Shown here piece by piece: positions 1 through 6,689 of a DNA stretch of 64,000 nt. Both the position numbers and the translations under genes were made by a program. Source of the DNA: Polynucleobacter meluiroseus (lineage in GTDB: Bacteria > Pseudomonadota > Gammaproteobacteria > Burkholderiales > Burkholderiaceae); the NCBI RefSeq assembly GCF_900205755.1, contig NZ_OANS01000002.1:1-64000 (forward strand), given 5' to 3'. Position 1 is the stretch's first letter; every line of letters starts with the position of its first letter. The notes beneath the pieces are model-generated. The model was not told the origin of the DNA. It searched no databases and worked only from the letters and a program-made list of their open reading frames with translations.

Positions 1-348
1 CTTTACTTTATCGGCATCATTTACTACATCATGACTAATGCGGTAATTCCTATTACCAAAGCGGGTGAGTGGAGAACAGTGATTGATGTAATCGCTGTTA
101 GCACTTATGTCATCGCAGGATTGCCATTAGTTTGGATTGCCCTACAAGAACTAGGGTTAGTTAATCGAGCACTAGATCAAATGGGTAAGTTAAGGATCCA
201 TGCGCTCTGTGTTGCCTTGTTCTTGGTATTTGGACACATCGCCATGATTTCAGGAATGCTTGATCCTGCGATATTGGGATACCAAGCCCCGCATTCAATG
301 GAGATGAATCATGAAATGCCAGCAAGCCATGAGGGTCATATGAAGTAA
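1..348 (+). CDS. Integral membrane protein, C-terminal part (runs off left edge)
   Basis: The reading frame is open from base 1, so the gene begins outside the window and only the last 115 or so codons are present. The visible part has about three hydrophobic helices (around IDVIAVSTYVIAGLPLVW and LCVALFLVFGHIAMI) and ends in a Met/His-rich tail (HSMEMNHEM...HEGHMK). His/Met-rich tails are often associated with metal binding, but that is only a suggestion here. I do not recognise the family. The gene is followed by a degenerate tRNA end and a terminator. Confidence 0.6.
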   Translation, partial: LYFIGIIYYIMTNAVIPITKAGEWRTVIDVIAVSTYVIAGLPLVWIALQELGLVNRALDQMGKLRIHALCVALFLVFGHIAMISGMLDPAILGYQAPHSMEMNHEMPASHEGHMK

Positions 349-370
349 GTATTTAAAGTGGATTAGACAT

Positions 371-404
371 CCTAGGCCCTGGTCGATTCCGCCCCGGGCC
401 ACCA
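371..404 (+). other. Degenerate tRNA 3' end (T-arm, acceptor strand and CCA)
   Basis: The sequence reads as a tRNA T-loop (GGTCGATTCC), a GC-rich acceptor strand and a terminal ACCA, but no matching D-arm, anticodon arm or 5' acceptor strand lies upstream. It is therefore a tRNA fragment and not a working tRNA gene. Such 3' ends are the usual crossover sites of integrases and are left behind when elements enter or leave. A hairpin terminator follows directly, as after a real tRNA. Two more fragments in the same orientation lie at 2281-2332 and 2684-2731. Confidence 0.55.
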
Positions 405-412
405 AGAATCTC

Positions 413-441
413 AATAGCCTACTTGTTGGGCTATTTTCTTT
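413..441 (+). terminator. Rho-independent terminator after tRNA fragment
   Basis: A 7-bp perfect stem (AATAGCC / GGCTATT) with a nine-base loop is followed by TTCTTTT. It sits eight bases after the CCA of the tRNA remnant. Confidence 0.6.
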
Positions 442-493
442 TATGGCTGGCAGGCTTAGCCACCATTAGTCTCGGATGCCTCCATCAAGAGCC

Positions 494-508
494 GTCCTTT
501 AAAAGGAC
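494..508. repeat. 15-base perfect palindrome
   Basis: GTCCTTT-A-AAAGGAC, a 7-1-7 dyad about 30 bases before the similar palindrome at 538-556. No T-run follows, so it does not look like a terminator. Role unknown. Confidence 0.5.
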
Positions 509-537
509 AAATCGACTATTCATCCCTGCGTCAGTCG

Positions 538-559
538 ATGTCGTTTAAAACGACATTAC
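538..559. repeat. Palindromic flanking repeat, left copy
   Basis: A 22-base sequence whose first 19 bases form a perfect 9-1-9 palindrome (ATGTCGTTT-A-AAACGACAT). It overlaps the porin stop codon. A copy identical at 20 of 22 positions, in direct orientation, lies at 2079-2100, so the pair brackets the porin gene and its promoter. Confidence 0.6.
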
Positions 560-1992
560 ATTTCTATATGTGCTCTTAAGCCAAAGAAATTAACTGGACC
601 ACGAGCTGAGTTGTAGGCGGGATTAGCAATGCGTTGATAGTCGGCAGATATGAACAGCTCCTTGTAAACTTTTGCGCTATAAAAAGTTTCCAATATTTGT
701 TCTTTCTTATAGCTAAGTGCGCCATCACCAATAAATGCCGCCATACCGCCTTGTTGAAGGTAGGCAATCTGCGATGAAGAGATTCCATTGACCGCATAAC
801 CTATGCCTACCGTATCTTTGGGGCGCGACCAACTAGAGCCTTTGATGCTCACACCGCCCGATAGTGATCTACTGATGTCTACAGTCTGCGCTTCGGTTGT
901 GCCTGGATTCCAGCTCCAGCGACCAAAGACACCAACATAATCATTGATGGCCTGCTCAATATTGAAACCATAGCCCCACGAACTCTGTGCCGCTTTGCGC
1001 ACACCAGTTATCTCAGGAGTGCCACCAGACTGCTGAGCCTGGTTAATCGCATTTTGGTAGTTGCCCATATAGGCATGTTGTTGGTAATACAGGGCCCTTA
1101 CTGCGCCAGGCTTACCCCATAGCTCATGTTCATGAGTTAATTCAATTTGATTGCCGTAGTCTTGGCTCATGCTGTAGTCAAGCTGGGCGGTATTCGGAAT
1201 AGTTGGCATCGCTAATCTTGCCGCCTTCAAAATCCAGTCGTCTTGATACCACTCTGCTACAACACCATAGGTATAGCCTTTGCTATCAGCCGCATATCCA
1301 TAGGCGCCCATAGAGAAAAGAGCAAAGTTCTGAAACTGTGTACGAGGATCGTGACTATAACTATTTTGATCAAAGAAATCTAATGTTGCGAACTTACCGT
1401 AGGTCACCACGATTCTATTTTTATCGAGATTGCCCGCAAGCTGATTAGGCCCACCATCAATATGCTCTTTGCCGCCGCCTAAGCCAAAGGTTTGACGAAT
1501 AAACGCGCGAGCCGTGTAGTAAATAGGCGGAGCATATGCGCCCTTTTGTAATTCACCATTCTGAAATCCGCCCAGACCAAGAAGCTGTCCATTAAAAGGT
1601 GTTCCCTCGAACATCTCTGGGTTCCAATAAACTTCAGCGCCTTCCCAAAGTCTTGCCCCTAAGAACGCTGTAGCACTTAATGTGTAGCTCTTGCCACCAC
1701 CGCCTTCAGATTTATTGAGAAGGCTGTTTTGTCCGTAGTAAGGCGATTTGAAATTATTTTTCTGTTGAACGATATAAGTGGATTGCCCATGAACACTCCA
1801 CTGCTCAGTTTCGCCTTCTACAGAAACTGAGCTATCAACCTTAGGTGAGTCACTTACGGGCGATTCAGCCAAAACAGTGGGCATGTCAGTAACTGGCGCC
1901 TCTGCTCTTACAGTACAAGAAAGAGCCCCCAAATAAAGGGCACTAATTAGGCCTATAAAGGCTGTGCGGTTTGTATTGAATGAGAAAAACAT
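556..1992 (-). CDS. OprB-like carbohydrate-selective porin
   Basis: Predicted outer-membrane beta-barrel of about 478 residues. The start at ATG 1992 gives a clean signal peptide (hydrophobic TAFIGLISALYLGALS, then AEAPV); a TTG at 2004 is an alternative. A low-complexity linker is followed by alternating hydrophobic/aromatic strands typical of the OprB family, including VYWNPEMFEGTPF, YGKFATLDFFD, LKAARLAMPT, and a C-terminal strand FFGLRAHIEM. The family passes sugars or other small solutes; the substrate cannot be told. Two dyads resembling Fur boxes lie just upstream, suggesting iron-repressed expression, which would be unusual for a pure sugar porin. The gene and promoter are bracketed by palindromic repeats at 538 and 2079. 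Confidence 0.8.
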   Translation of the reverse strand: MFFSFNTNRTAFIGLISALYLGALSCTVRAEAPVTDMPTVLAESPVSDSPKVDSSVSVEGETEQWSVHGQSTYIVQQKNNFKSPYYGQNSLLNKSEGGGGKSYTLSATAFLGARLWEGAEVYWNPEMFEGTPFNGQLLGLGGFQNGELQKGAYAPPIYYTARAFIRQTFGLGGGKEHIDGGPNQLAGNLDKNRIVVTYGKFATLDFFDQNSYSHDPRTQFQNFALFSMGAYGYAADSKGYTYGVVAEWYQDDWILKAARLAMPTIPNTAQLDYSMSQDYGNQIELTHEHELWGKPGAVRALYYQQHAYMGNYQNAINQAQQSGGTPEITGVRKAAQSSWGYGFNIEQAINDYVGVFGRWSWNPGTTEAQTVDISRSLSGGVSIKGSSWSRPKDTVGIGYAVNGISSSQIAYLQQGGMAAFIGDGALSYKKEQILETFYSAKVYKELFISADYQRIANPAYNSARGPVNFFGLRAHIEM

Positions 1993-2013
1993 CAGAAATG
2001 CCAAATATGCTTA

Positions 2014-2060
2014 ATGAGAATTGTTCTCATCTTAGCATACAATTGAGAATGACTCTCAAT
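2014..2060 (-). promoter_or_regulatory. Two Fur-box-like dyads upstream of the porin
   Basis: Two inverted repeats of the TGAGAAT/ATTCTCA type: ATGAGAA-TTG-TTCTCAT at 2014-2030 and ATTGAGAATGACTCTCAAT at 2042-2060. This resembles the 7-1-7 Fur operator pattern found in proteobacteria. Their place 22-68 bases upstream of the porin start suggests repression by iron-loaded Fur. This is inference from pattern only. Confidence 0.55.
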
Positions 2061-2078
2061 TGGAGAAGTTGGTATTCC

Positions 2079-2100
2079 ATGTCGTTTTAAATGACATTAC
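2079..2100. repeat. Palindromic flanking repeat, right copy
   Basis: ATGTCGTTTT-AAATGACATTAC, 20 of 22 bases identical to 538-559 and in the same orientation. Together the copies enclose about 1.5 kb holding the porin and its Fur-like sites. Confidence 0.6.
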
Positions 2101-2280
2101 TAGACACTATGGTCGTTGACTGGTGGGGTATGGCAACACAATCTGTACGCACAGAAAAATTGCCCCTCGCAAGATTCTGATTTCATTGCCAAATTTGACC
2201 AGCACAAGGACGCACAATTTTTTGACAAGTCGAGACTGGTGACTCAAGCCCTTGAAATCAAAGCGAAAGCGGTCTATCGG

Positions 2281-2332
2281 AGGATATTTGAAAATCCTTG
2301 TGTCGGTGGTTCGATTCCGCCCTAGGCTACCA
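2281..2332 (+). other. Degenerate tRNA-Phe-like 3' half
   Basis: An anticodon-arm-like stretch (GGATATTTGAAAATCC, containing GAA with flanking U/A bases) is followed by a well-kept T-arm (GTGTCGGTGGTTCGATTCCG) and an acceptor strand ending in ACCA. The pattern matches the 3' half of bacterial tRNA-Phe, but the anticodon loop is the wrong length and no 5' half is present. It looks like an integration scar, not a functional tRNA. A terminator follows 10 bases later. Confidence 0.55.
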
Positions 2333-2342
2333 AGAAATACTA

Positions 2343-2366
2343 AAACCATCTTCGGGTGGTTTTTTA
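2343..2366 (+). terminator. Rho-independent terminator after tRNA-Phe-like fragment
   Basis: Stem ACCATC / GGTGGT (one G-U pair) with a UUCG loop, followed by six Ts. UUCG loops are common in strong terminators. Confidence 0.7.
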
Positions 2367-2475
2367 GTTTGATGTCTGCTTTGGGTCGGACACGGTCATC
2401 CTTAATTAAGCAGGCCGACAGACCGCTTTGAGACTCAAAGGAGTCCAACGCACCTGTGATTCATAGAAGAGATTA

Positions 2476-2553
2476 ATGGCGAGATTGAAGCTGAAAATTA
2501 GTCTTAAATCCGGCAATTACTTACTCGAAGGCGGTGAGAAAATTCGACTCTAA
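2476..2553 (+). other. Very short ORF in the scar region, unrecognised
   Basis: A 25-codon frame encoding MARLKLKISLKS...EKIRL. It has no clear ribosome-binding site and no family I recognise. It may be chance, or the start of a deleted gene. It lies between the tRNA-Phe-like and tRNA-Arg-like fragments; apart from it and the inverted repeat at 2552-2633, bases 2367-2683 show nothing I can name. Confidence 0.15.
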
Positions 2554-2633
2554 ATTTGTGCAATAGAACTTATGCCAAACCAATATAAACAAGGGGTTAC
2601 AAGCGATCAGCACTCGATTCTATTGCACAATTT
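2552..2633. repeat. Inverted repeat, 13-bp arms, 49-base spacer
   Basis: TTGTGCAATAGAA at 2556-2568 is repeated exactly in reverse complement at 2618-2630, with further partial match outward (AAA / TTT). The spacer shows no coding signal. Arms of this size between tRNA fragments could be recombinase or excisionase arm sites, or ends of a miniature element. Confidence 0.5.
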
Positions 2634-2683
2634 CAAGTCTGTAACTCATTGATTTATATAGATATTATGCCACTCCAACGTAT

Positions 2684-2731
2684 GGGCTACGAACCAAGGG
2701 GTCGTGGGTTCAATTCCTGCCAGCCGCACCA
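2684..2731 (+). other. Degenerate tRNA-Arg(ACG)-like 3' half
   Basis: Contains CTACGAA, the anticodon loop expected for tRNA-Arg(ACG), then GGTCGTGGGTTCAATTCCTG (variable loop and T-arm; the T-stem still pairs) and an acceptor strand ending GCACCA. The anticodon stem is mismatched and the 5' half of the tRNA is absent. Interpreted as a third integration scar in the same orientation. Confidence 0.55.
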
Positions 2732-2736
2732 ACTAT

Positions 2737-2766
2737 AAGGGCCTCCTATCGGGGGCCCTTACCTTT
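2737..2766 (+). terminator. Rho-independent terminator after tRNA-Arg-like fragment
   Basis: Ten-base-pair GC-rich stem (AAGGGCCTCC / GGGGGCCCTT, one wobble) with a four-base loop, followed by ACCTTTT. Confidence 0.65.
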
Positions 2767-2799
2767 TGTACAGTAGATTGCCTTTGGTGCAAAAAAATA

Positions 2800-2925
2800 A
2801 ATTTGTGTCTTGATCATAGCCTTTACGATGGCGAACCATTCCCAGGGGTGTCCAATACATAATTTGAAGCCTGCTGGTTTGCCACCGGAGAGCTCTTGTA
2901 GGTGCTGTACAAACGTCACCATTTC
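2800..2925 (-). pseudogene. Fragment of FMN-binding glutamate synthase family gene
   Basis: On the reverse strand a roughly 40-codon stretch reads EMVTFVQHLQELSGG, then KPAGFKLCIGHPWEW and FAIVKAMIKT. This closely resembles a conserved block of the glutamate synthase central/FMN domain family (LSGGKPVGFKLCIGHP...KAM type). The homology stops abruptly on both sides: the expected PDFIVVDG...GGTG continuation is missing. It is a gene remnant lodged next to the tRNA-Arg-like scar. The rest of this gene-free stretch, 2926-3198, shows nothing I can name beyond the presumed promoter of the ParA gene. Confidence 0.65.
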
Positions 2926-3198
2926 TAATGAGATATATTTTGTAGACCCCATTAGTCAGCAGGAACAGTCTTTTATCAGAGGCAATATAAGCTAATTTGT
3001 TTTAACTGTGTCAACATCCTGTTGAGTCTATAAATGTAAGGATATTGATGACATTTCCAACGGCTATCCTTCCTAATGTTAGTTTTTAAATTGAAGAGTG
3101 ATCTGCAATACCTTAATTTTTATGAAATTTGTTGCAAATTGTGATGCATAGCAATAGGATAAATATCCTATTTCAGCAAAGCAGAGCAAGAGATTGTC

Positions 3199-4068
3199 AT
3201 GGAAACAATAAAAGTACTCGTCACAAACCGTAAGGGTGGGGTTGGTAAAAGCACGATTGCCGCCAATCTTGCTGCATACCTAGCTCTTCAAAAGGGCTTG
3301 AAAATTTCATTGATTGATTACGACGAGCAAAGTTCATCTTCTGCCTGGATTAAAAAGGCTCCTAATATTGGTATTGAGACTTTTCGAGCTGAGATGTCTT
3401 ATCAAAGTGCTGGCATGACACTATTGAGCGCCAGATCTTCTTTGCGTAAATTTTCAACAGGTTTTGATGTCAGCATTTCGGACCTTACTTGGACGCCAAA
3501 TATGGCAGAGAATTTCATGCATGATTTCGATGTCATCTTGGTTCCAACTTCAACTTCGAAATTTGAATTAGCTAGTACCGAAATATTTATTTTGGAATAT
3601 GTATTGCGCAACACACCTTTTATTGCGAAAAATAAACAAGCAATCATGGCAGTTCCTAGTAGAGTTGAAACGAATTTTGCAGAAACCAGTATTTCTACAA
3701 ATCTTGCTTCACTGAAAATGTGTTACGTCACCCCTCCTGTATTGCGTGCTAATGATATTGATAACTTTGTTTATGAAGATTTTTTCTGCGTCTCCAGCAA
3801 TGCCACTATCTCAAATTACTTTTGCCGCTTTGGGGAGTTTGTGGCCCAACAGATTTTAGATAAAAAGCGTGAGCGTGAAGCACCTGCTTCTAAATTGGGC
3901 GCCATTTATTCTGGTTTAGGTAAGGGTATTTTGATATTAGATCGCTACCGTCAAAATAAAAAATTATTAGGCATGCAAGCTCGTTCTCAAACTCGTGCAC
4001 TGAAGTCTAGCGAGTTGATTGATAATAATTCTTCATCAATTCCTGCCTTTCTGATCAAGCAAAATTAA
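3199..4068 (+). CDS. ParA/MinD-like ATPase, upstream of bactofilin
   Basis: 289 residues. Residues 3-19 carry the deviant Walker A box (RKGGVGKST, with the ParA signature lysine), followed by LIDYDEQ (A' box region), a degenerate Walker B near SISDLTW, and DVILVPTSTSKFELAST, all in the usual ParA order. ParA-type ATPases form ATP-dependent sandwich dimers that position DNA or protein cargo. No parB or parS is seen next to it, so chromosome or plasmid partition is unlikely. The last ~65 residues are a basic extension not typical of short ParAs. The bactofilin gene starts ten bases downstream, so the two are probably co-transcribed and this ATPase may position the bactofilin scaffold (inference). 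Confidence 0.8.
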   Translation: METIKVLVTNRKGGVGKSTIAANLAAYLALQKGLKISLIDYDEQSSSSAWIKKAPNIGIETFRAEMSYQSAGMTLLSARSSLRKFSTGFDVSISDLTWTPNMAENFMHDFDVILVPTSTSKFELASTEIFILEYVLRNTPFIAKNKQAIMAVPSRVETNFAETSISTNLASLKMCYVTPPVLRANDIDNFVYEDFFCVSSNATISNYFCRFGEFVAQQILDKKREREAPASKLGAIYSGLGKGILILDRYRQNKKLLGMQARSQTRALKSSELIDNNSSSIPAFLIKQN

Positions 4069-4077
4069 CGAGGTGCG

Positions 4078-4542
4078 ATGATGTTCGGTAAAAAGAATAA
4101 TGAACACAAGTTTTCTGAACCGCTGATTGAATCTTTTGGAACCATCATTGGGAGCGCTACGGAATTTCATGGCTCCTTAATTGTTTCTGAAAGTGTGCGA
4201 GTAGATGGCAAGATTTTCGGCAATATCGAGGAGCGTGCTGGCCAAAGAATCACCATAGCTATCGGTAAAGGTGGTGAGGTGCATGGTGATATCTTTGCAT
4301 TCCGAATTCTCGTTGCTGGCATGGTGAATGGAAACACTTATGCCCATGAAAGAGTGGAATTGCATACAACCGCCAATGTTCATGGGGATGTAACGTATGA
4401 CACCATCGGCATTGAGCCAGGTGCCACACTCAATGGTCAAATGATCTCGAAAAGGGCAGAGCCAAACTCTAGCCCCGACTCAGCTACGCAACTGCAAGAT
4501 ACTATCAATAAGATCAAGCAAGACGCAGGAATTTCTTCTTAG
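4078..4542 (+). CDS. Bactofilin (polymer-forming cytoskeletal protein)
   Basis: 154 residues. After a polar N-terminus (MFGKKNNEHK), residues ~22-125 form the bactofilin beta-helix with repeating short hydrophobic-glycine strands (GTIIGSATEFHGSLIVSE, VRVDGKIFGNIE, GGEVHGDIFAFRILVAGMV, NVHGDVTYDTIGIEPGATLNG). Bactofilins self-assemble without nucleotide into filaments that localise cell-wall enzymes and polar structures. The start is 4078 or the adjacent ATG at 4081; a GAGG lies just upstream. The 3' end overlaps the convergent M23 peptidase gene by four bases, a common bactofilin partner. Confidence 0.9.
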   Translation: MMFGKKNNEHKFSEPLIESFGTIIGSATEFHGSLIVSESVRVDGKIFGNIEERAGQRITIAIGKGGEVHGDIFAFRILVAGMVNGNTYAHERVELHTTANVHGDVTYDTIGIEPGATLNGQMISKRAEPNSSPDSATQLQDTINKIKQDAGISS

Positions 4543-5504
4543 TTCTCTTTAGCTGCTGCTGGCTTAGTGAAAGCCAAGACATCCATTGGGTTGAGTAGTG
4601 TGCCGTTCTTATAAATGCTGAAATGTAAATGTGGCCCTGTAGAGCGGCCAGTATTACCGACCTCTGCAATGAGTTGACCGCGAACGACGATGTCACCTTG
4701 GTTTACTAGTAGCTTTTGGCAATGAGCATACAGACTAGTGAAGCCCTCAGTATGTTTTATTTCAATCACGTTTCCCAGTTCTGGATCCTGCTTTGCCCTA
4801 ATGACGGTGCCATTACCTGCAGCCAAAACTTGAGTGCCGGGTTTTGCATTGAAATCAATGCCAGGGTGAAAGGCGGGATTGTTGGTGATCGGATCGATAC
4901 GTGCGCCGAAATTGCTACTTAAGCCATAGCCAGCGGCTAAGGGTGGTTTTGTAGGCAGGGGAATTAAGCGTTCATACCTCTCAAGCCAAACCTCTTTTAG
5001 GGATTGTATTTTCTGATTAAGACTCACCGTGGTCTCTAGGGTTTTACTAAGATCAACTCTAAGGCCAGCGTTTTCGTAAAAATTCACTTGATAAGGGAGA
5101 AGGGGTAGATAGGGGCCGCCTTTGCCTGCGCTCGCTTCGCTATCCTTATCTTTGCGCTTTTCCTTTAAAGGGAGTGGTGTTGCTAGCGCAGCATACTGTT
5201 CGTTAATCTTGCTTAGGGCGTCAATTTTATGGTCCATCGCCTTTAGGTTGCCCTGGAGCTTGGCAAGTTTTTCGCGATATTCGTCTTCAAGGTGATAAAG
5301 CTCTTCTGAGGTAATGACACCACCCATATCGCGTGCCATGCCGGGATCAAATTTGATGGCGACCCTAAAGCCCAAGAAATAAACAGCGCTCCCAAGCATG
5401 ATGAACAGAATACCGAGCGCAGCAGCAAAGCGTGTTAACTGGGTCTTGGTAATATTAAATTTTCTACAGTGGGAGGTTGCCCCTGAAATCCAGATGATTT
5501 GCAT
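4539..5504 (-). CDS. M23 family membrane-anchored peptidoglycan endopeptidase
   Basis: 321 residues. One transmembrane helix at about residues 26-47 (LTRFAAALGILFIMLGSAVYFL), a coiled coil around 65-110, a linker, then a LytM/M23 domain at about 205-310. Zinc ligands are visible: H and D in HPGIDF, and HLHF near the end. The family cleaves peptide cross-links in the periplasm, or is inactive and activates amidases. All expected ligands are present here, so it is probably active. It converges on and overlaps the bactofilin gene; M23 enzymes paired with bactofilins shape cells in several proteobacteria. Confidence 0.88.
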   Translation of the reverse strand: MQIIWISGATSHCRKFNITKTQLTRFAAALGILFIMLGSAVYFLGFRVAIKFDPGMARDMGGVITSEELYHLEDEYREKLAKLQGNLKAMDHKIDALSKINEQYAALATPLPLKEKRKDKDSEASAGKGGPYLPLLPYQVNFYENAGLRVDLSKTLETTVSLNQKIQSLKEVWLERYERLIPLPTKPPLAAGYGLSSNFGARIDPITNNPAFHPGIDFNAKPGTQVLAAGNGTVIRAKQDPELGNVIEIKHTEGFTSLYAHCQKLLVNQGDIVVRGQLIAEVGNTGRSTGPHLHFSIYKNGTLLNPMDVLAFTKPAAAKEN

Positions 5505-5611
5505 AATGTAATTCGATGTTTGAAATAAAGGAGGGGCTTAGCTTGCTTGCTTTGCTATAGCGTCACTCGCTATTGTCTTAAATGGATACGTAGTTTTCAT
5601 ATTACAAACGC

Positions 5612-6460
5612 TCAGTTCTTCGAGGCCTCGATGATTGAGGCGCTAATGCCTTGGCTAGCGAGTTTTTTAGAGATTGCTTCAGCACTCAGTTGTGTTGGCA
5701 AGGGCCCAATGCGCACGCGGAACACATTGCTACCATTAATTTTTGCAGGATCAACAAAACTTGTATAGCCCTTTTGATTAAAGGCCGCAACCTGATCATT
5801 AGCAATCTCTTTTGTGAAAAAAGCCCCAGTTTGAACAAAGTATTTGGAGTCACTGGAAGGGTTTGCAGAGGCTTTCTCTGAGTTAAAAGTAGGGGTATTT
5901 TGTGTTGCAGTCGCTGTTGCAGCCAATGGAGTGGTGGTTGCTGGAATTTTTTCAGTTGGCTTGACGGTAGCTTTAGGAGGTGGCGCTTTGATGGCTGCCT
6001 CACTTTTATCCGCATTGCTTGCCTCAACTACAGTAGTTTTGTTAAGTGAATCTTTTGAGCCATCATTAGCCCCAAAGCGGACAATCTTGCGCACTACTCT
6101 AACGGAATATTCATTCTTGGTTTGAGGGTTCTCTAGCTTGATCTCGGCAGTGCTGCCAACTTTGCCACGAAGCATATTCTTAATATTGCCTGGATCCATT
6201 CCTTTAAGGCTTGATCCATCGACGCTAATCATGATGTCATTGACTTGAATGCCTGCCTGCGCTGCTGGCGAGTTGTCCTCGACATGCTTAATGACGATCA
6301 TTCCATCGGCGTTTTTGGTGTAGCGAATCCCAACAACCCCTTGCTTCTCGCTCTCAGCATTTTGAGCAAAAACCAATTGTGTGGATAAAAGGAGGATGGC
6401 GATAAGGTATTTCACGTAATTGCGGGCCTTAGATGCTAAGTTTATTTGCAAGGTTATCAA
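5612..6460 (-). CDS. Secreted PDZ domain plus SPOR domain protein
   Basis: 282 residues from the TTG at 6460; a GTG at 6415 would give a neater signal peptide (MKYLIAILLLSTQLVFA) and may be the true start. A PDZ domain lies at about residues 40-128 (GVVGIRYTKNADG...SPAAQAGIQVNDIMISVDG...MLRGKVGSTAEI). A Pro/Ala/Thr-rich linker follows, then a C-terminal SPOR domain (YFVQTGAFFTKEIANDQVAA...VFRVRIGPL). SPOR domains bind denuded glycan strands at division sites; PDZ domains bind protein C-termini. The pairing suggests a periplasmic adaptor at sites of wall remodelling. Upstream neighbours on this strand are none; the next gene diverges. Confidence 0.8.
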   Translation of the reverse strand: MITLQINLASKARNYVKYLIAILLLSTQLVFAQNAESEKQGVVGIRYTKNADGMIVIKHVEDNSPAAQAGIQVNDIMISVDGSSLKGMDPGNIKNMLRGKVGSTAEIKLENPQTKNEYSVRVVRKIVRFGANDGSKDSLNKTTVVEASNADKSEAAIKAPPPKATVKPTEKIPATTTPLAATATATQNTPTFNSEKASANPSSDSKYFVQTGAFFTKEIANDQVAAFNQKGYTSFVDPAKINGSNVFRVRIGPLPTQLSAEAISKKLASQGISASIIEASKN

Positions 6461-6632
6461 AAAAAGTCTATTTTAATGTAGTTCTTGACCGATGATGCTC
6501 GTCTTGCTGGCTTTTGAAAAGACAGAGAAATTCTTACAATAAGTGACTAAAAATGCCCCTTTATGGAGCAAAAATTTAAAGGCTTATATGAGGGGGCAGA
6601 TTGGGTCAGAGCGCTCTAAAAGACTGTTTGCA

Positions 6633-6660
6633 TTGATAGTTTTTGCAAAAATGCTAAAAT
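6633..6660 (+). promoter_or_regulatory. Putative sigma-70 promoter
   Basis: TTGATA, 16-base spacer, TAAAAT. It lies inside the longest possible reading frame of the next gene, which argues that the real start is ATG 6690 and not the GTG at 6543. Confidence 0.45.
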
Positions 6661-6689
6661 TAGCGGATTTATTTGCCCCATTTCCCTTG

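Noticed and set aside
2116..2325. 69-codon forward frame ending in RRIFENPCVGGSIPP
   Set aside because: Its end is the translated tRNA-like T-arm; no independent coding evidence.
2107..2448. 113-codon reverse-strand frame across the tRNA-Phe-like fragment (with GRNRTTDTRIF)
   Set aside because: This reading is a familiar by-product of translating tRNA 3' sequence antisense; no ribosome-binding site and no domain.
3199..4068. Chromosome-partition ParA
   Set aside because: No parB gene or parS-like repeats nearby; its tight link to bactofilin points to another cargo.
6543..6689. N-terminal extension of the TPR protein from GTG 6543
   Set aside because: The extension hides the signal peptide and contains a plausible promoter; ATG 6690 is preferred.
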